From positions 8,162,501 through 8,226,500 of the forward strand of contig NZ_CP094516.1 of the NCBI RefSeq assembly GCF_029909975.1: a DNA stretch of 64,000 bases, given 5' to 3'. Under the pieces are notes generated by a model. It was not told the origin of the DNA. It did not search any database and was given only the letters and a program-made list of their open reading frames with translations. The DNA is from Bradyrhizobium sp. ISRA430. GTDB lineage: Bacteria > Pseudomonadota > Alphaproteobacteria > Rhizobiales > Xanthobacteraceae. Positions within the stretch are counted from its first letter, which is position 1; every line of letters starts with the position of its first letter. The position numbers were made by a program, and so were the translations under genes. This document shows positions 6,947 through 16,552 of this stretch, one piece after another.

Positions 6947-8215
6947 ATGTCCACCAAGCCTCAATTACCGGAACGTTCGTCGCGGGCAACGGGAGGCCCC
7001 AGTGCGCTGGATGGCCTGCTTGTCGTGGATTTCACGCGGGTGGTTGCCGGCCCGGCCTGCACCCAGACGCTCGGCGACTTCGGCGCGAACGTTATCAAGA
7101 TAGAGAATCCAGACGGCGGCGACGACACGCGCGCCTATGAACACGCCGAGATCGGGGGTGAAAGTGCGGCCTATCTCAGCCTGAACCGCAACAAGCGTGG
7201 TATCGCGCTCGACTTTGGCGTGCCGGAGGCGCTCGAGGTTGCGCGGGCTCTGATCCGCAAGGCGGATGTGGTTGTCGAGAATTTTTCAAGCGGGGTCATG
7301 AAGAAATTCGGCCTCGACTATGAGGCGGTCGTGCCGACCAACCCACGACTGGTCTACTGCTCGATCTCGGCCTACGGGCGCAGCGGACCGTTCGCCTCGC
7401 GTCCCGGTTTCGATCCCATCACCCAGGCGGAAAGCGGCTTCATGTCGCTCAACGGGTTCGCGGACGGTCCCCCGGTTCGCACCGGGCCGCCCATCGTGGA
7501 CATGGCGACGGGCATGTCCGCATGCAACGCTATCCTGCTGGCTCTGTTGGCGCGGGACCGGCTTGGCCGCGGGCAGCATGTTGAGGTCGCCTTGTTTGAC
7601 ATCGCCATGGCGATGACGGGCTTCTACGGCATGGCCTATCTGATCAACGGACAGAACCCGGGGCGATTCGGCAACTCGCCGAGCGGATCGCCTACCGTCG
7701 GCGTCTATGAGGCGTCCGACGGGCCGCTCTACATGGCCTGTGCCAACGACCGGTTGTATCGCCGGCTGGTCGTCGAGGTGCTGAACCGGCCTGATCTCAT
7801 CAGCGATGCGCAATTCGCCACGCGCAAGGCGCGGTCCGAGAACAAGGAGCTCCTGCGCGCGGCCATCGCAGAAGTCCTTGCGAGCGATAGTCTCGAGAAC
7901 TGGATGGCGAAGATGAAGTTAGCGAATATTCCGGTTGGCTACCTCCGCACCGTCGAGGAGGGCTTCAATGCGCCCGAGGCGCGCCAGCGCGATCGCTTAA
8001 GCCGGATTCCGCACCGCACGGCAGATTGGGTGCCGAACATCGAGCCGCCGATCACGATGAGTGTGACCGGCGCGGTTGATCCCGTTGCCGCCCCGCTGTT
8101 GGGCGAGCATACGGAGAACGTCTTGCGGGAGACGCTTGGCTATGACGAGCGCCGGATCGCGGAGTTGGCCGAGAAGGGCGCTTTTGGGGCGCTCAAGGTC
8201 CCGACGTCAGCCTGA
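6947..8215 (+). CDS. Family III CoA transferase (CaiB/BaiF type)
   Basis: The 422-aa cytoplasmic enzyme should transfer CoA between acyl-CoA and a free acid. The start at 6947 follows AGGGAGCG; the frame is open further upstream but across a terminator. The N-terminus has the family signature (LVVDFTRVVAGP, GDFGANVIKIE). The segment PPIVDMATGM places Asp185 where these enzymes carry the catalytic aspartate that forms the acyl-CoA anhydride. It opens a plus-strand catabolic block with a flavin monooxygenase system 111 bp downstream, so it probably activates the pathway acid. The substrate is unknown. Confidence 0.85.
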   Translation: MSTKPQLPERSSRATGGPSALDGLLVVDFTRVVAGPACTQTLGDFGANVIKIENPDGGDDTRAYEHAEIGGESAAYLSLNRNKRGIALDFGVPEALEVARALIRKADVVVENFSSGVMKKFGLDYEAVVPTNPRLVYCSISAYGRSGPFASRPGFDPITQAESGFMSLNGFADGPPVRTGPPIVDMATGMSACNAILLALLARDRLGRGQHVEVALFDIAMAMTGFYGMAYLINGQNPGRFGNSPSGSPTVGVYEASDGPLYMACANDRLYRRLVVEVLNRPDLISDAQFATRKARSENKELLRAAIAEVLASDSLENWMAKMKLANIPVGYLRTVEEGFNAPEARQRDRLSRIPHRTADWVPNIEPPITMSVTGAVDPVAAPLLGEHTENVLRETLGYDERRIAELAEKGAFGALKVPTSA

Positions 8216-8326
8216 ACGGAACACCCTGTCTTGATTGCAGGCAGCGGTTTTGCGTGCCGTTAACTTTGCGCCAGCTTGATTTGGCGAGATTGCGGCCGCA
8301 TAACTGTCTCAAAGCGAGGAACACGA

Positions 8327-9556
8327 ATGGCGCCAGGTCGAGAGCCGCGCACGGGCCAGCCCGGGGGGCCGGACACCGATGAACGCGCCTATGCGACAAT
8401 GATCGCAAGTGCTCGGGTGCTCCTGCCGCAATTGCGTGAGCGCGCGGCTCGGACGGAGGAGCTGCGGCACCTGCCGCCGGAGACCGAGCGGGGTCTGCAC
8501 GACGCGGGCCTGTTTCGGATGCTCCAGCCCAAACGCGTTGGTGGCGCCGAGCTCGACTATGTTGCCCTGATCGACTGCGCCGAGCTGCTCGGCCAAGCGG
8601 ATGCATCCGTTGCCTGGAATCTCGCCAATCTGGCAAGCCACCACTGGATGCTGGGCATGTTCGAGCCCGAGGCGCAGGATGTGGTCTGGAGTAAGGATCC
8701 CGATACGCTGATTGCGTCGTCGTTCATCTTTCCCGCTGGCCGCGCCACGAAAGTCGAAGGTGGATATCGGCTGCATGGGAGCTGGCCGTTCTCCTCGGGC
8801 GTCGCCTCCTGTGAATGGAACATGCTGGCCAGCATCGTGTCGTCCGATGATGAGGCAGATGGCATCGAATACCGAATCTTTCTGCTTCCCAAGAGCGACT
8901 ACAAGATCCTCGATACCTGGAACGTCGCCGGGCTGCGCGGCACCGGTTCATGCGATGTAGAGGTTCGGGATGCCTTCGTTCCCGCCTACATGACGGTCGC
9001 CGTCGGTGACCTCGCCGGAGGCCCAACGCCGGGGAGCAAGGTCAATGCTAATCCACTCTACACATTGCCGGTGTTCTCGCTGTTTCCTTACGTCCTTTCC
9101 GGCGTCGCGCTCGGCAATGCGCAGGCGTGTCTCCACGACTATGTTGAGGTCGTTCGTCATCGCATTTCGACTTACAACCGCGCCAAGCTGAGCGACTTCC
9201 AAAGCACGCAAGTCAAGATCGCGGAAGCCTCCGCCAAGATCGACGCCGCGCGTTTGATTATGCGTTCGGCATGCATCGATGCCATGGAGGACGCGCGGCA
9301 TGGCCGTAGTCCCGGCATGGCCGTCAAAACCAGGTATCGGCGTGACGGCGCCTTCTCAGTCAATCTGTGCACGGACGCAGTCTCGATGCTGTTCGCGGCG
9401 AGCGGAGCGCGTGGCTTGTTCACGACGGGCGTGCTGCAGCGACAGTTTCGCGATGCGCACGCGATCAACTCTCACCTCGCGTTCAATTTCGATGCGGCCG
9501 GAACCAATTACGGACGTGTGGCGCTCGGCCTGCCGTCCGAAAATCTCACGCTGTGA
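8327..9556 (+). CDS. Flavin-dependent monooxygenase, oxygenase component (acyl-CoA dehydrogenase fold)
   Basis: The 409-aa protein has the acyl-CoA dehydrogenase fold, but its sequence (RTEELRHLPPETERGLHDAG, then LFRMLQPKRVGGAELDY) fits the group D oxygenases such as HpaB-C2 and HsaA rather than true dehydrogenases. The C-terminal half resembles the dehydrogenase C-terminal domain type 2. The start at 8327 follows GCGAGGA. The next gene, 9 bp away, encodes the matching flavin reductase. The pair should hydroxylate an aromatic ring using FMNH2 or FADH2. Substrate identity is inferred only from context. Confidence 0.8.
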   Translation: MAPGREPRTGQPGGPDTDERAYATMIASARVLLPQLRERAARTEELRHLPPETERGLHDAGLFRMLQPKRVGGAELDYVALIDCAELLGQADASVAWNLANLASHHWMLGMFEPEAQDVVWSKDPDTLIASSFIFPAGRATKVEGGYRLHGSWPFSSGVASCEWNMLASIVSSDDEADGIEYRIFLLPKSDYKILDTWNVAGLRGTGSCDVEVRDAFVPAYMTVAVGDLAGGPTPGSKVNANPLYTLPVFSLFPYVLSGVALGNAQACLHDYVEVVRHRISTYNRAKLSDFQSTQVKIAEASAKIDAARLIMRSACIDAMEDARHGRSPGMAVKTRYRRDGAFSVNLCTDAVSMLFAASGARGLFTTGVLQRQFRDAHAINSHLAFNFDAAGTNYGRVALGLPSENLTL

Positions 9557-9565
9557 GGCCGGCCG

Positions 9566-10129
9566 ATGAATGATATACCGAAGCAGCCGGCCAGGCGTGA
9601 TCCCGCCAACGAATTCGCGAGCGATAACTCGCCGATCGATCCCCGCGATTTTCGCAATGCGCTTGGCACGTATGCAACCGGCGTGACGATCATCACGGCC
9701 GCAGCCCCGGACGGCAAGCCGTACGGATTGACGTGCAACTCGTTCGCCTCGGTCTCGCTGAACCCGCCGTTGGTGCTCTGGAGTCTCGTTGTTTATTCAT
9801 CGAGCCTGACCGTGTTTCAGGACGCCAGCCATTTCACAGCCAACGTGCTCGGTGCTTCGCAACAGGCCCTTGCCAACAAATTCGCCAAGTCCTCCGATGA
9901 CAAATTCGCCGGTGTCGATTGGACGCCGGGCCTCGGCAATGCTCCAGTCCTGGCGGAAAGCGTCGCCAACTTTCAATGCCGCGCTGTCAATCGCTACTAC
10001 GGCGGCGATCACGTGATCTTTCTTGGCGCTGTCGAGGCCTACGCCTACAATTCGAAAGAGCCTCTGCTCTTTGCGCGGGGTACTTATGGTCGGTTCATCG
10101 CCGATGATGAACGGAAGAAATCGCCATAA
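9566..10129 (+). CDS. Flavin reductase, partner of the oxygenase
   Basis: The 187-aa protein belongs to the HpaC-like flavin reductase domain family. It shows ALGTYATGVTIITAAAPDGK followed by GLTCNSFASVSLNPPLVLW, the FMN-binding face. It supplies reduced flavin from NAD(P)H to the oxygenase encoded 9 bp upstream. An N-terminal extension of about 25 residues precedes the domain. It ends the plus-strand trio and converges on the dehydrogenase gene at 10157. Confidence 0.85.
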   Translation: MNDIPKQPARRDPANEFASDNSPIDPRDFRNALGTYATGVTIITAAAPDGKPYGLTCNSFASVSLNPPLVLWSLVVYSSSLTVFQDASHFTANVLGASQQALANKFAKSSDDKFAGVDWTPGLGNAPVLAESVANFQCRAVNRYYGGDHVIFLGAVEAYAYNSKEPLLFARGTYGRFIADDERKKSP

Positions 10130-10156
10130 GGGCAATTCAAGGGCGCGCTCGTCAGC

Positions 10157-11065
10157 TCAGCGATTTGCCGCGGACAGCTTGTAGATCTCGAGGGCGTCCG
10201 CCTCCGCGCCTCGCGCGGCCCTGGCCAACCTGAAAAGCTGCCCCGCGAGCGTGGCCATCGGCACCGGCGTCGATGTGGCGTGCGCGACGTCGGCGATCGT
10301 GTCGAGGTCCTTGAGCATCGTCGCGATGTGGCCGAGGGGTGGCGAGTGAATTCCCTGCACCATCCGCGGCACGAACAACTGAAGTGGAATCGAATCCGCA
10401 AAGCCGCCGGCGAGCGCCTCGGGCAGCCGGCTGGCGTCAATTCCGGCATTCACGGCAAGACGTGTCGCCTCGGCAAGAACGGCCATCGCACATCCGACGA
10501 TCACCTGATTGCAGAGCTTTGTGGTCTGCCCCGCTCCAATCGGGCCCATGTGGGTGAACCTGCGCGCCATCGCCAGCATATAGGGCCGTACCCTCTCGAT
10601 ATCTCCCGCCTCGCCGCCGGCCATGATCGCAAGCGTTCCTTCCTCTGCGCCCTTGGTGCCGCCCGATACCGGCGCGTCGATCAAGCCCGCGCCATTCGCA
10701 GCTTTTAGCCGGCTGGCCAGATCGCGTGCGGCATCTGGATGGATCGAGGAGAAGTCGACCACGAGCTTGCCTGCACCGGGGGCCGCTGCAAGACCCTCGG
10801 AACCGAAGATGACCTGTTCTACGGCGGCGGCATCGGTCACGCACATGAAGACGATGTCCGTGTTAGCCAAGACGTCGCGGGGCGCTGCCGCGTGCCTGGC
10901 ACCGGCCTCGATCAGCGGAGCGAGCTTGCCGTGCGAGCGGTTCCAGACGGTGACCTCATAACCGGCATCGAGCAGGCGCCGGGTCATGGGTGTCCCCATC
11001 AGCCCAAGGCCGATATAGCCGAGCTTTTCGGCGTTCTGCGGGTTTGCTCTGCTCGATCCAGCCAT
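10157..11065 (-). CDS. NAD(P)-dependent beta-hydroxyacid dehydrogenase (3-hydroxyisobutyrate dehydrogenase family)
   Basis: The 302-aa enzyme shows an N-terminal Rossmann motif (GYIGLGLMGTPMTRRL), the substrate-binding signature DAPVSGGTKGAEEGTLAIMAGG (given in parts: DAPVSGGTKG, then EEGTLAIMAGG), and the catalytic lysine in GQTTKLCNQ. It likely oxidises a 3-hydroxy acid or reduces a tartronate-semialdehyde-like compound. An AAGGAG precedes the ATG. It is divergent from the binding-protein gene at 11240 and shares a 174-bp promoter region with an inverted repeat. Confidence 0.85.
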   Translation of the reverse strand: MAGSSRANPQNAEKLGYIGLGLMGTPMTRRLLDAGYEVTVWNRSHGKLAPLIEAGARHAAAPRDVLANTDIVFMCVTDAAAVEQVIFGSEGLAAAPGAGKLVVDFSSIHPDAARDLASRLKAANGAGLIDAPVSGGTKGAEEGTLAIMAGGEAGDIERVRPYMLAMARRFTHMGPIGAGQTTKLCNQVIVGCAMAVLAEATRLAVNAGIDASRLPEALAGGFADSIPLQLFVPRMVQGIHSPPLGHIATMLKDLDTIADVAHATSTPVPMATLAGQLFRLARAARGAEADALEIYKLSAANR

Positions 11066-11165
11066 TGGTTGCTCCTTCTATCGCAGCGCAATGCCGTGCG
11101 ACCGCTGCTGCCCCCTATATCGCACATCGCAGCGCGAAAGCAGGTCGGCTTGCATGGCTTGCCTG

Positions 11166-11187
11166 AATGTTTGAACCATGAAACATT
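11166..11187. promoter_or_regulatory. Candidate operator between divergent genes
   Basis: A perfect seven-base inverted repeat, AATGTTT and AAACATT, is separated by eight bases. It lies 100 bp upstream of the dehydrogenase start and 53 bp upstream of the binding-protein start. The shape suits a dimeric repressor or activator. No regulator gene is adjacent. Confidence 0.4.
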
Positions 11188-11239
11188 TGGAGCGGTCGGG
11201 TTGGGTGGCGCCGGTCGGCGCCAGAGCAGCGGAGTGGGC

Positions 11240-12226
11240 ATGATGCGAACCGTTTCGAGGTGGATGCTGGCATTGGGAGCGGCAGCGGCCATTATGGCGG
11301 GCGCAAGCCCCTCGCGAGCGCAGCAGACGGTCCGCGTCGGCTGGACGATCCCGGCGGAGGAGGCCAAATACTGGATGATGCGCCGCCCGGCCGAATTTCC
11401 CGATATCGGCAAGACCTACAATATTGAATGGACCCAATTCCAGGGCACTGCGCCGATGACTCAGGCGCTCGCGGCCGGCGCGCTGGATTGCGCGACGCAG
11501 GCACCGCTGTCGCTCGCCAATGGCGTGGTCGGTGGCAATCTCAAAGCCTACATCGTGGCGCAGCACGTCTTCGAAAAGCCAGGTGGCTTCTCGGTGTACT
11601 GGGCGGTCATGGACAACTCGCCGATCAAGACGATTGCCGATCTAAAGGGCAAGACGGTCGGCATTTCCGTGATCGGCGGCGGCACGCAAGGGCCGTTCAA
11701 TCTGCTCCTGAAGCAGAACGGTGTCGATCCGGCGAAGGACATCAAGCTGGTCGAGGTTGGCTTTGCCGTCTCCGAAGATGCGCTGCGCCAGGGCCGAGTC
11801 GAAGCGGTCAACATGAATCAGCCGTTTGCCGCGCGTGCTGAGGCGAAGGGAGGCACCCGAAAGCTATTCTCTCTGTCTCAGGCCATGCCGAACATCGTGC
11901 ACATTCTGGAAGCCTGCCGCGCCGATTTCGTCGACAGGAATCCGGAAGTAGTGAAGGCCTATGTCCGCGATATCACCTCGGGCATGAAGAAGGCCCTGGC
12001 AAATCGCGAAGAGACCTTGAAAGTGGTCTCGGAAGTTCTGAAGGCGCCTATTCCGGTGCTCGAGACCTATCTGCTCAAGGACAATGATTTCGGCCGCGAC
12101 CCTGGCGCCGCCCCGAACTTTCCCGCCATCCAGAAGATGCTGGATATCTACGCGGAGACGGGAATGCTGCCGAAACTGGATGTCGCGCAGTTCAAGCACT
12201 CGACGATCGTCGCGCCGCTGCAATAG
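11240..12226 (+). CDS. NitT/TauT-type ABC transporter substrate-binding protein
   Basis: The 328-aa precursor has a clear signal peptide (basic start, [19 protein letters not shown]). The periplasmic domain is of the NMT1/SsuA-like type, with [19 protein letters not shown] in the first lobe. It should deliver an organic acid or sulfonate-type ligand to the ATPase and permeases at 14125-16516. Unusually, an IlvD-family gene lies between it and the ATPase gene. The GGAGTGG before the ATG supports the start. The ligand is probably the aromatic substrate of the surrounding enzymes. Confidence 0.85.
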   Translation: MMRTVSRWMLALGAAAAIMAGASPSRAQQTVRVGWTIPAEEAKYWMMRRPAEFPDIGKTYNIEWTQFQGTAPMTQALAAGALDCATQAPLSLANGVVGGNLKAYIVAQHVFEKPGGFSVYWAVMDNSPIKTIADLKGKTVGISVIGGGTQGPFNLLLKQNGVDPAKDIKLVEVGFAVSEDALRQGRVEAVNMNQPFAARAEAKGGTRKLFSLSQAMPNIVHILEACRADFVDRNPEVVKAYVRDITSGMKKALANREETLKVVSEVLKAPIPVLETYLLKDNDFGRDPGAAPNFPAIQKMLDIYAETGMLPKLDVAQFKHSTIVAPLQ

Positions 12227-12303
12227 GCGATCAGGCTGTTTGTCGATCAGGGAGATCGTGGTGTCCCGGTATATCCGGGACGTCGCATGAAGATGATGCA
12301 CGT

Positions 12304-13998
12304 ATGAAGAAATTGCGATCACGGGTCACGAGGGACGGTCTTGACCGGGCTCCACATCGTGCGTTCATGCGCGCGATGGGGTTGGACGACGCGGCGCTTG
12401 CCAAGCCGATGGTGGGCGTCGTCAGCATGAAGGGCGAGCAGACGCCTTGCAACATGACCCACGACTTTCAGGTGGATGCGGCCAGGGCCGGGATCGAGGA
12501 GGCTGGCGGCACCTCGCGCGAATTTTCGACGGTCTCGGTCTCCGACGGTATTAGTATGAATCACGAGGGGATGAAGTTCTCCCTGTTTTCGCGTGAGTTG
12601 ATTGCCGATTCGATCGAGGCCGTTGTCCACGGCCTCGCCTATGACGCGCTGATCGGATTCGGCGGTTGCGACAAGACGCTTCCCGGCGTGATGATGGGAA
12701 TGGTCCGTTGCAACGTGCCGTCCATCTTCATCTATGGCGGCAGCGCGCTGCCCGGCCGTCTCGACGGGCGGACCCTGACCGTGCTGGACTCCTATGAGGC
12801 CGTCGGCAGCTTCATGACCGGGGAGATCGACGCGGTCACGTTCGAGCGGGTCGAGCGCGCCTGCCTGCCGACTATCGGTGCGTGCGCCGGCCAGTTCACC
12901 GCGAACACGATGGGGATGGTATCCGAGACGATGGGCCTCACCATCCCCAATGTCTCGATGGTGCCCGGCGTCTACGCCGAACGCGCCCAGATATCGAGAC
13001 GCGCCGGCCGGCTGGTGATGGAAATGTTGGAGCGCGGCGGGCCGCTGCCGCGCGATATCGTGACCAGGAAATCCCTGGAGAACGGCGCCGCGATCGTCGC
13101 TGCAACCGGTGGCTCAACCAATGCCGCTCTGCACTTGCCGGCGATCGCGAATGAAGCCGGCATTTCGTTCACAATCGATGATGTCGGCGAGGTTTTCGCC
13201 CGAACGCCGCTGATCGGAAATCTGCGCCCCGGAGGCAAGTATACAGCAAAGGATGTGTACGACATCGGTGGCGCGGCCGTCGTGATCCGTGAGCTGATTC
13301 AAAGCGGGCACATCGATGGGAGTTGCCTGACCGTCACGGGCCACACCCTTGCGGCAGAATATGGCGCGGCCAACGCACCCGATGGAGAGGTCGTCTATCC
13401 AACCCGCGCACCGATTATGCCCGATGGCGGCGTGGCGGTGTTGAAGGGGAGCCTCTGTCCTGACGGAGCGGTGATCAAGGTTGCAGGACTGAAAAACCAG
13501 TTCTTCGAGGGAGTGGCGCGCGTCTTCGAAGACGAGGAATCCTGCGTCGAGGCAGTTCGCAACCGGAGCTACAAGGCGGGCGAAGTTCTCGTCATACGCA
13601 ATGAGGGGCCGGTCGGCGGTCCCGGCATGCGCGAAATGCTCGGCGTTACCGCGCTGATCTATGGTCAGGGCATGGGCGAAAAGGTGGCCCTGATCACGGA
13701 TGGGCGGTTCTCCGGCGCGACCCGCGGCATGTGCATCGGCTACGTGTCTCCGGAAGCTTTTGTAGGCGGCCCGCTGGCGCTTGTTCGCGACGGCGATAGA
13801 ATCCGAATTGACGCGGCTGGGCGCCGCATGGATTTGCTGGTCGATGAGCATGAACTTGCGGCGCGACGCCGCGATTGGAAACCGCGTCCGCCGCGTCATC
13901 GTGCCGGAGCGCTCGCCAAGTATGCGCGGCTGGTTGGCCAGGCGCCAGGTGGTGCCGTCACGCACAAGGGGCCTGCCGAATGGCCCTGGTTCGAATGA
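12304..13998 (+). CDS. IlvD/Edd-family dehydratase (dihydroxy-acid dehydratase paralogue)
   Basis: The 564-aa protein has the dihydroxy-acid dehydratase architecture, with cysteines of the iron-sulfur site in QTPCNM, GGCDKT and [12 protein letters not shown]. It also has the C-terminal [19 protein letters not shown] segment. The family dehydrates 2,3-dihydroxy acids or sugar acids to 2-oxo acids. Its place inside a NitT/TauT transporter operon and catabolic cluster suggests a dedicated catabolic paralogue rather than the branched-chain biosynthetic IlvD. The ribosome site is weak. Confidence 0.8.
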   Translation: MKKLRSRVTRDGLDRAPHRAFMRAMGLDDAALAKPMVGVVSMKGEQTPCNMTHDFQVDAARAGIEEAGGTSREFSTVSVSDGISMNHEGMKFSLFSRELIADSIEAVVHGLAYDALIGFGGCDKTLPGVMMGMVRCNVPSIFIYGGSALPGRLDGRTLTVLDSYEAVGSFMTGEIDAVTFERVERACLPTIGACAGQFTANTMGMVSETMGLTIPNVSMVPGVYAERAQISRRAGRLVMEMLERGGPLPRDIVTRKSLENGAAIVAATGGSTNAALHLPAIANEAGISFTIDDVGEVFARTPLIGNLRPGGKYTAKDVYDIGGAAVVIRELIQSGHIDGSCLTVTGHTLAAEYGAANAPDGEVVYPTRAPIMPDGGVAVLKGSLCPDGAVIKVAGLKNQFFEGVARVFEDEESCVEAVRNRSYKAGEVLVIRNEGPVGGPGMREMLGVTALIYGQGMGEKVALITDGRFSGATRGMCIGYVSPEAFVGGPLALVRDGDRIRIDAAGRRMDLLVDEHELAARRRDWKPRPPRHRAGALAKYARLVGQAPGGAVTHKGPAEWPWFE

Positions 13999-14124
13999 CT
14001 ATTGGTGCGTCCTGCGGAAACAGTGATCCGTTTGGCAGGTTTCTTGCTAAGCTTGTGCCGCTGATGGAGCACGTTCGGCAAGTCGGTCGCGCGATATTCG
14101 CGCACGAGTGAGGCGAGAGACGAA

Positions 14125-14970
14125 ATGAAGGTGATGCCTTCGAGATCAAGCGAAATGGCGGAGCCCGTAGCGACACGAAAGCCGGCTTCCGCGATCATTG
14201 AGATCGACCGCGTCTCGCAAATATTTCAGACGTCAGCGCGCAAGGATCATCTGGCACTCTCGGACATCTCTCTGACGATCGAAGAAGGAGCATTCGTCTC
14301 CATTCTCGGTCCATCCGGCTGTGGCAAGTCGACGCTGCTCTACATCGTCGGAGGCTTCGTCAGTCCGACCAGTGGCGCCGCGAAGATGAAGGGAAAGACG
14401 ATCGCAGGCCCAGGTCCGGATCGCGGACCGGTGTTTCAGGAGTTTGCGCTGTTTCCCTGGAAGACCGTGCTCGGCAATGTGATGTATGGGCCGCGTCAGC
14501 AGGGCCTGCGAGCGAGTGAGGCTGAAGCGCAGAGCCGAGGGCTGATCGAAATGGTCGGACTCAAGGGATACGAGAGCTTTTATCCCAAGGAACTGTCGGG
14601 TGGCATGAAACAGCGCGTCGCGCTGGCCCGGACGCTGGCCTACCATCCGGAAGTCCTGTTGATGGACGAGCCATTCGGAGCGCTCGACGCTCACACCCGG
14701 ACGCGCCTGCAGAACGATCTGTTGAATATCTGGGAGCGTGATCGCAAGACTGTGCTGTTCGTAACGCATTCGGTCGACGAAGCCGTCTTTCTGTCAGACA
14801 AGGTCGTGATGATGTCAAAATCTCCTGGCCGCATTCGGCAAATCATCGACATCAACCTGCCTAGGCCGCGTCGCCGCAACGAGCTGCTGCTCGATCCGTG
14901 CTACCAGAAATATGTGGTCGACATTGAGCGCATGTTCGACGAAAGTGATGAAACCGGATCTTGCTCATGA
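14125..14970 (+). CDS. NitT/TauT-type ABC transporter ATP-binding protein
   Basis: The 281-aa ATPase shows Walker A GPSGCGKST, the Q-loop in VFQEFALFPWKTV (the FPW signature of SsuB/TauB-like proteins), ABC signature LSGGMKQR, Walker B VLLMDEP and the switch histidine in VTHSVDEA. It energises import by the two permeases that follow. Its 3' end overlaps the first permease gene by ten bases, so the genes are co-translated. Confidence 0.92.
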   Translation: MKVMPSRSSEMAEPVATRKPASAIIEIDRVSQIFQTSARKDHLALSDISLTIEEGAFVSILGPSGCGKSTLLYIVGGFVSPTSGAAKMKGKTIAGPGPDRGPVFQEFALFPWKTVLGNVMYGPRQQGLRASEAEAQSRGLIEMVGLKGYESFYPKELSGGMKQRVALARTLAYHPEVLLMDEPFGALDAHTRTRLQNDLLNIWERDRKTVLFVTHSVDEAVFLSDKVVMMSKSPGRIRQIIDINLPRPRRRNELLLDPCYQKYVVDIERMFDESDETGSCS

Positions 14971-15752
14971 TGCTGCCGACAACCTTGGTCCGGCGTGCTG
15001 CTCCGGTGCTTGCCTGCATCGGGTTGCTGGCGATGTGGCAGGTTGCATCCCTCGCGCTGAAGAACGACAGCTTTCCGACTGCGATTGAAGCCATTCGCGC
15101 GATTCCCACAATCCTCGGCGACAAGGAAGCTCTGATCAACATCATGGCCTCGCTCCGCCGCATGGCGATCGGGTTTGGCGTGGCGGTGCTTGTCTCGATG
15201 CCGCTGGGCCTGATGATGGGCCGCAGCCGAGCGGTTGCGGCTTTCTTCAATCCGCTGCTGATGGTGATCTACCCGGTGCCGAAAGCGGCTCTGATGCCCA
15301 TCATCATGCTGTGGCTGGGGGTCGGCGACATCACGAAGACACTGGTGATCTTTCTCGGCGTCAGCCTCCCCGTCATCTACCACAGTTTCGAGGGTGCCAA
15401 GGCTGTCGAAGAGAAAATGCTGTGGTCAGGAGCGGCGATGGGGCTATCGGGCACCCAACGCTTGGTCCGGATCGTGCTGCCGGCCGCGCTGCCGGAGATC
15501 CTGACCGGGTGCCGCACCGGACTTGTCCTGGCGCTGATCACGATGATCACCAGTGAGATGATTGCGCGGCAGTCCGGCGCCGGGAACATCCTCTTCAACG
15601 CACTCGACATGGGACAGTACGACACCGTCTTCGCGATGATCATCATCGTGGGAGCCATGGGAATTGGCCTCGATGCGCTGTTCGAGCGCGTCCGGGCGAG
15701 GCTCGTACGGTGGTCTGAGCCCCAGTTCGATATGCCCTTGAGCTTCTCATGA
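14961..15752 (+). CDS. NitT/TauT-type ABC transporter permease 1
   Basis: The 263-aa integral membrane protein has about six helices and the BPD_transp_1 cytoplasmic EAA-like loop (GAAMGLSGTQRLVRIVLPAA followed by LPEIL). It overlaps the ATPase gene by ten bases upstream and the second permease by four bases downstream. It forms the translocation channel with the next gene product. Confidence 0.9.
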   Translation: MLMMLPTTLVRRAAPVLACIGLLAMWQVASLALKNDSFPTAIEAIRAIPTILGDKEALINIMASLRRMAIGFGVAVLVSMPLGLMMGRSRAVAAFFNPLLMVIYPVPKAALMPIIMLWLGVGDITKTLVIFLGVSLPVIYHSFEGAKAVEEKMLWSGAAMGLSGTQRLVRIVLPAALPEILTGCRTGLVLALITMITSEMIARQSGAGNILFNALDMGQYDTVFAMIIIVGAMGIGLDALFERVRARLVRWSEPQFDMPLSFS

Positions 15753-16516
15753 CGACGCGCCTTTCCCCAACAAATGTCATACTTGGGCTCGCGCCTATCG
15801 CGGTGCTGATCGCCGTGTGGCAAGGGCTCGTGTCATCAGGTCTTGCGCCAGCGACCTTGCTGCCGCCACCGGGATACGTCTTCGGTCGACTGCTTCAGCA
15901 GTTCGTGACGGCAACATTTCAGCAGGAGATCGCGGCGACCTTGGTCCGGCTGTTCGCCGGCTTTGCAATCGCAGTCGTGCTCGGCGTCAGCATCGGCATC
16001 GCGGCCGCCGCCAGTCCCGCAATCAATGCCGCGGTTCGGCCGATCGTGCGTGTTTTGGCGCCACTGCCCAAGGTCGCGCTTTATCCCGCGCTTCTGCTCC
16101 TGCTCGGTTTTGGTCACGGATCGAAGGTCACCCTGGTGACCGCGGATGCATTGTTCCCCATTTTGCTGTCCACCTATTATGGCGCGTCGACCGTGGAGCA
16201 AAAGCTGATCTGGTCGGCTATGGCAGCGGGAACGCCGCGCTATGAGATCCTCCTCAAGGTGGTACTGCCAGCGGCGATGCCGTCGATCCTGACCGGCTGC
16301 CGGATCGGTCTTGTCATTTCCTGCATCGTGGTATTTCTGGCCGAGATGATCACGTCGACGGATGGGCTGGGCCATGTTCTTGTCACGGCAGCCCGAACAT
16401 TCCAGGCCGTCGATATGTTCGTGCCGCTGATAACGATCTCGCTGCTGGGTTTGATTCTGAATGGCTTGCTGGGAGCCGTGCGATCGTACCTCTTGCGGGG
16501 TTTCCCCGAAGCGTGA
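15749..16516 (+). CDS. NitT/TauT-type ABC transporter permease 2
   Basis: The 255-aa membrane protein is homologous in layout to the preceding permease, with the loop AMAAGTPRYEILLKVVLPAA followed by MPSIL. The ATG overlaps the previous stop (ATGA). Two unlike permeases in tandem indicate a heterodimeric channel. The NicX-like gene begins 37 bp downstream and is probably in the same transcript. Confidence 0.9.
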   Translation: MTTRLSPTNVILGLAPIAVLIAVWQGLVSSGLAPATLLPPPGYVFGRLLQQFVTATFQQEIAATLVRLFAGFAIAVVLGVSIGIAAAASPAINAAVRPIVRVLAPLPKVALYPALLLLLGFGHGSKVTLVTADALFPILLSTYYGASTVEQKLIWSAMAAGTPRYEILLKVVLPAAMPSILTGCRIGLVISCIVVFLAEMITSTDGLGHVLVTAARTFQAVDMFVPLITISLLGLILNGLLGAVRSYLLRGFPEA

Positions 16517-16552
16517 TCTGACCAAACAAAGACAGACTACCGGGAGTGAACC

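Noticed and set aside
10739..11239. 167-residue N-terminal extension of the NitT/TauT binding protein
   Set aside because: It overlaps the divergent dehydrogenase gene and would bury the signal peptide that starts at 11240.
13999..14124. Protein-like frames on both strands in the gap before the ABC ATPase gene
   Set aside because: Neither has a start with a ribosome site, and opposite-strand frames mirror each other in high-GC DNA.
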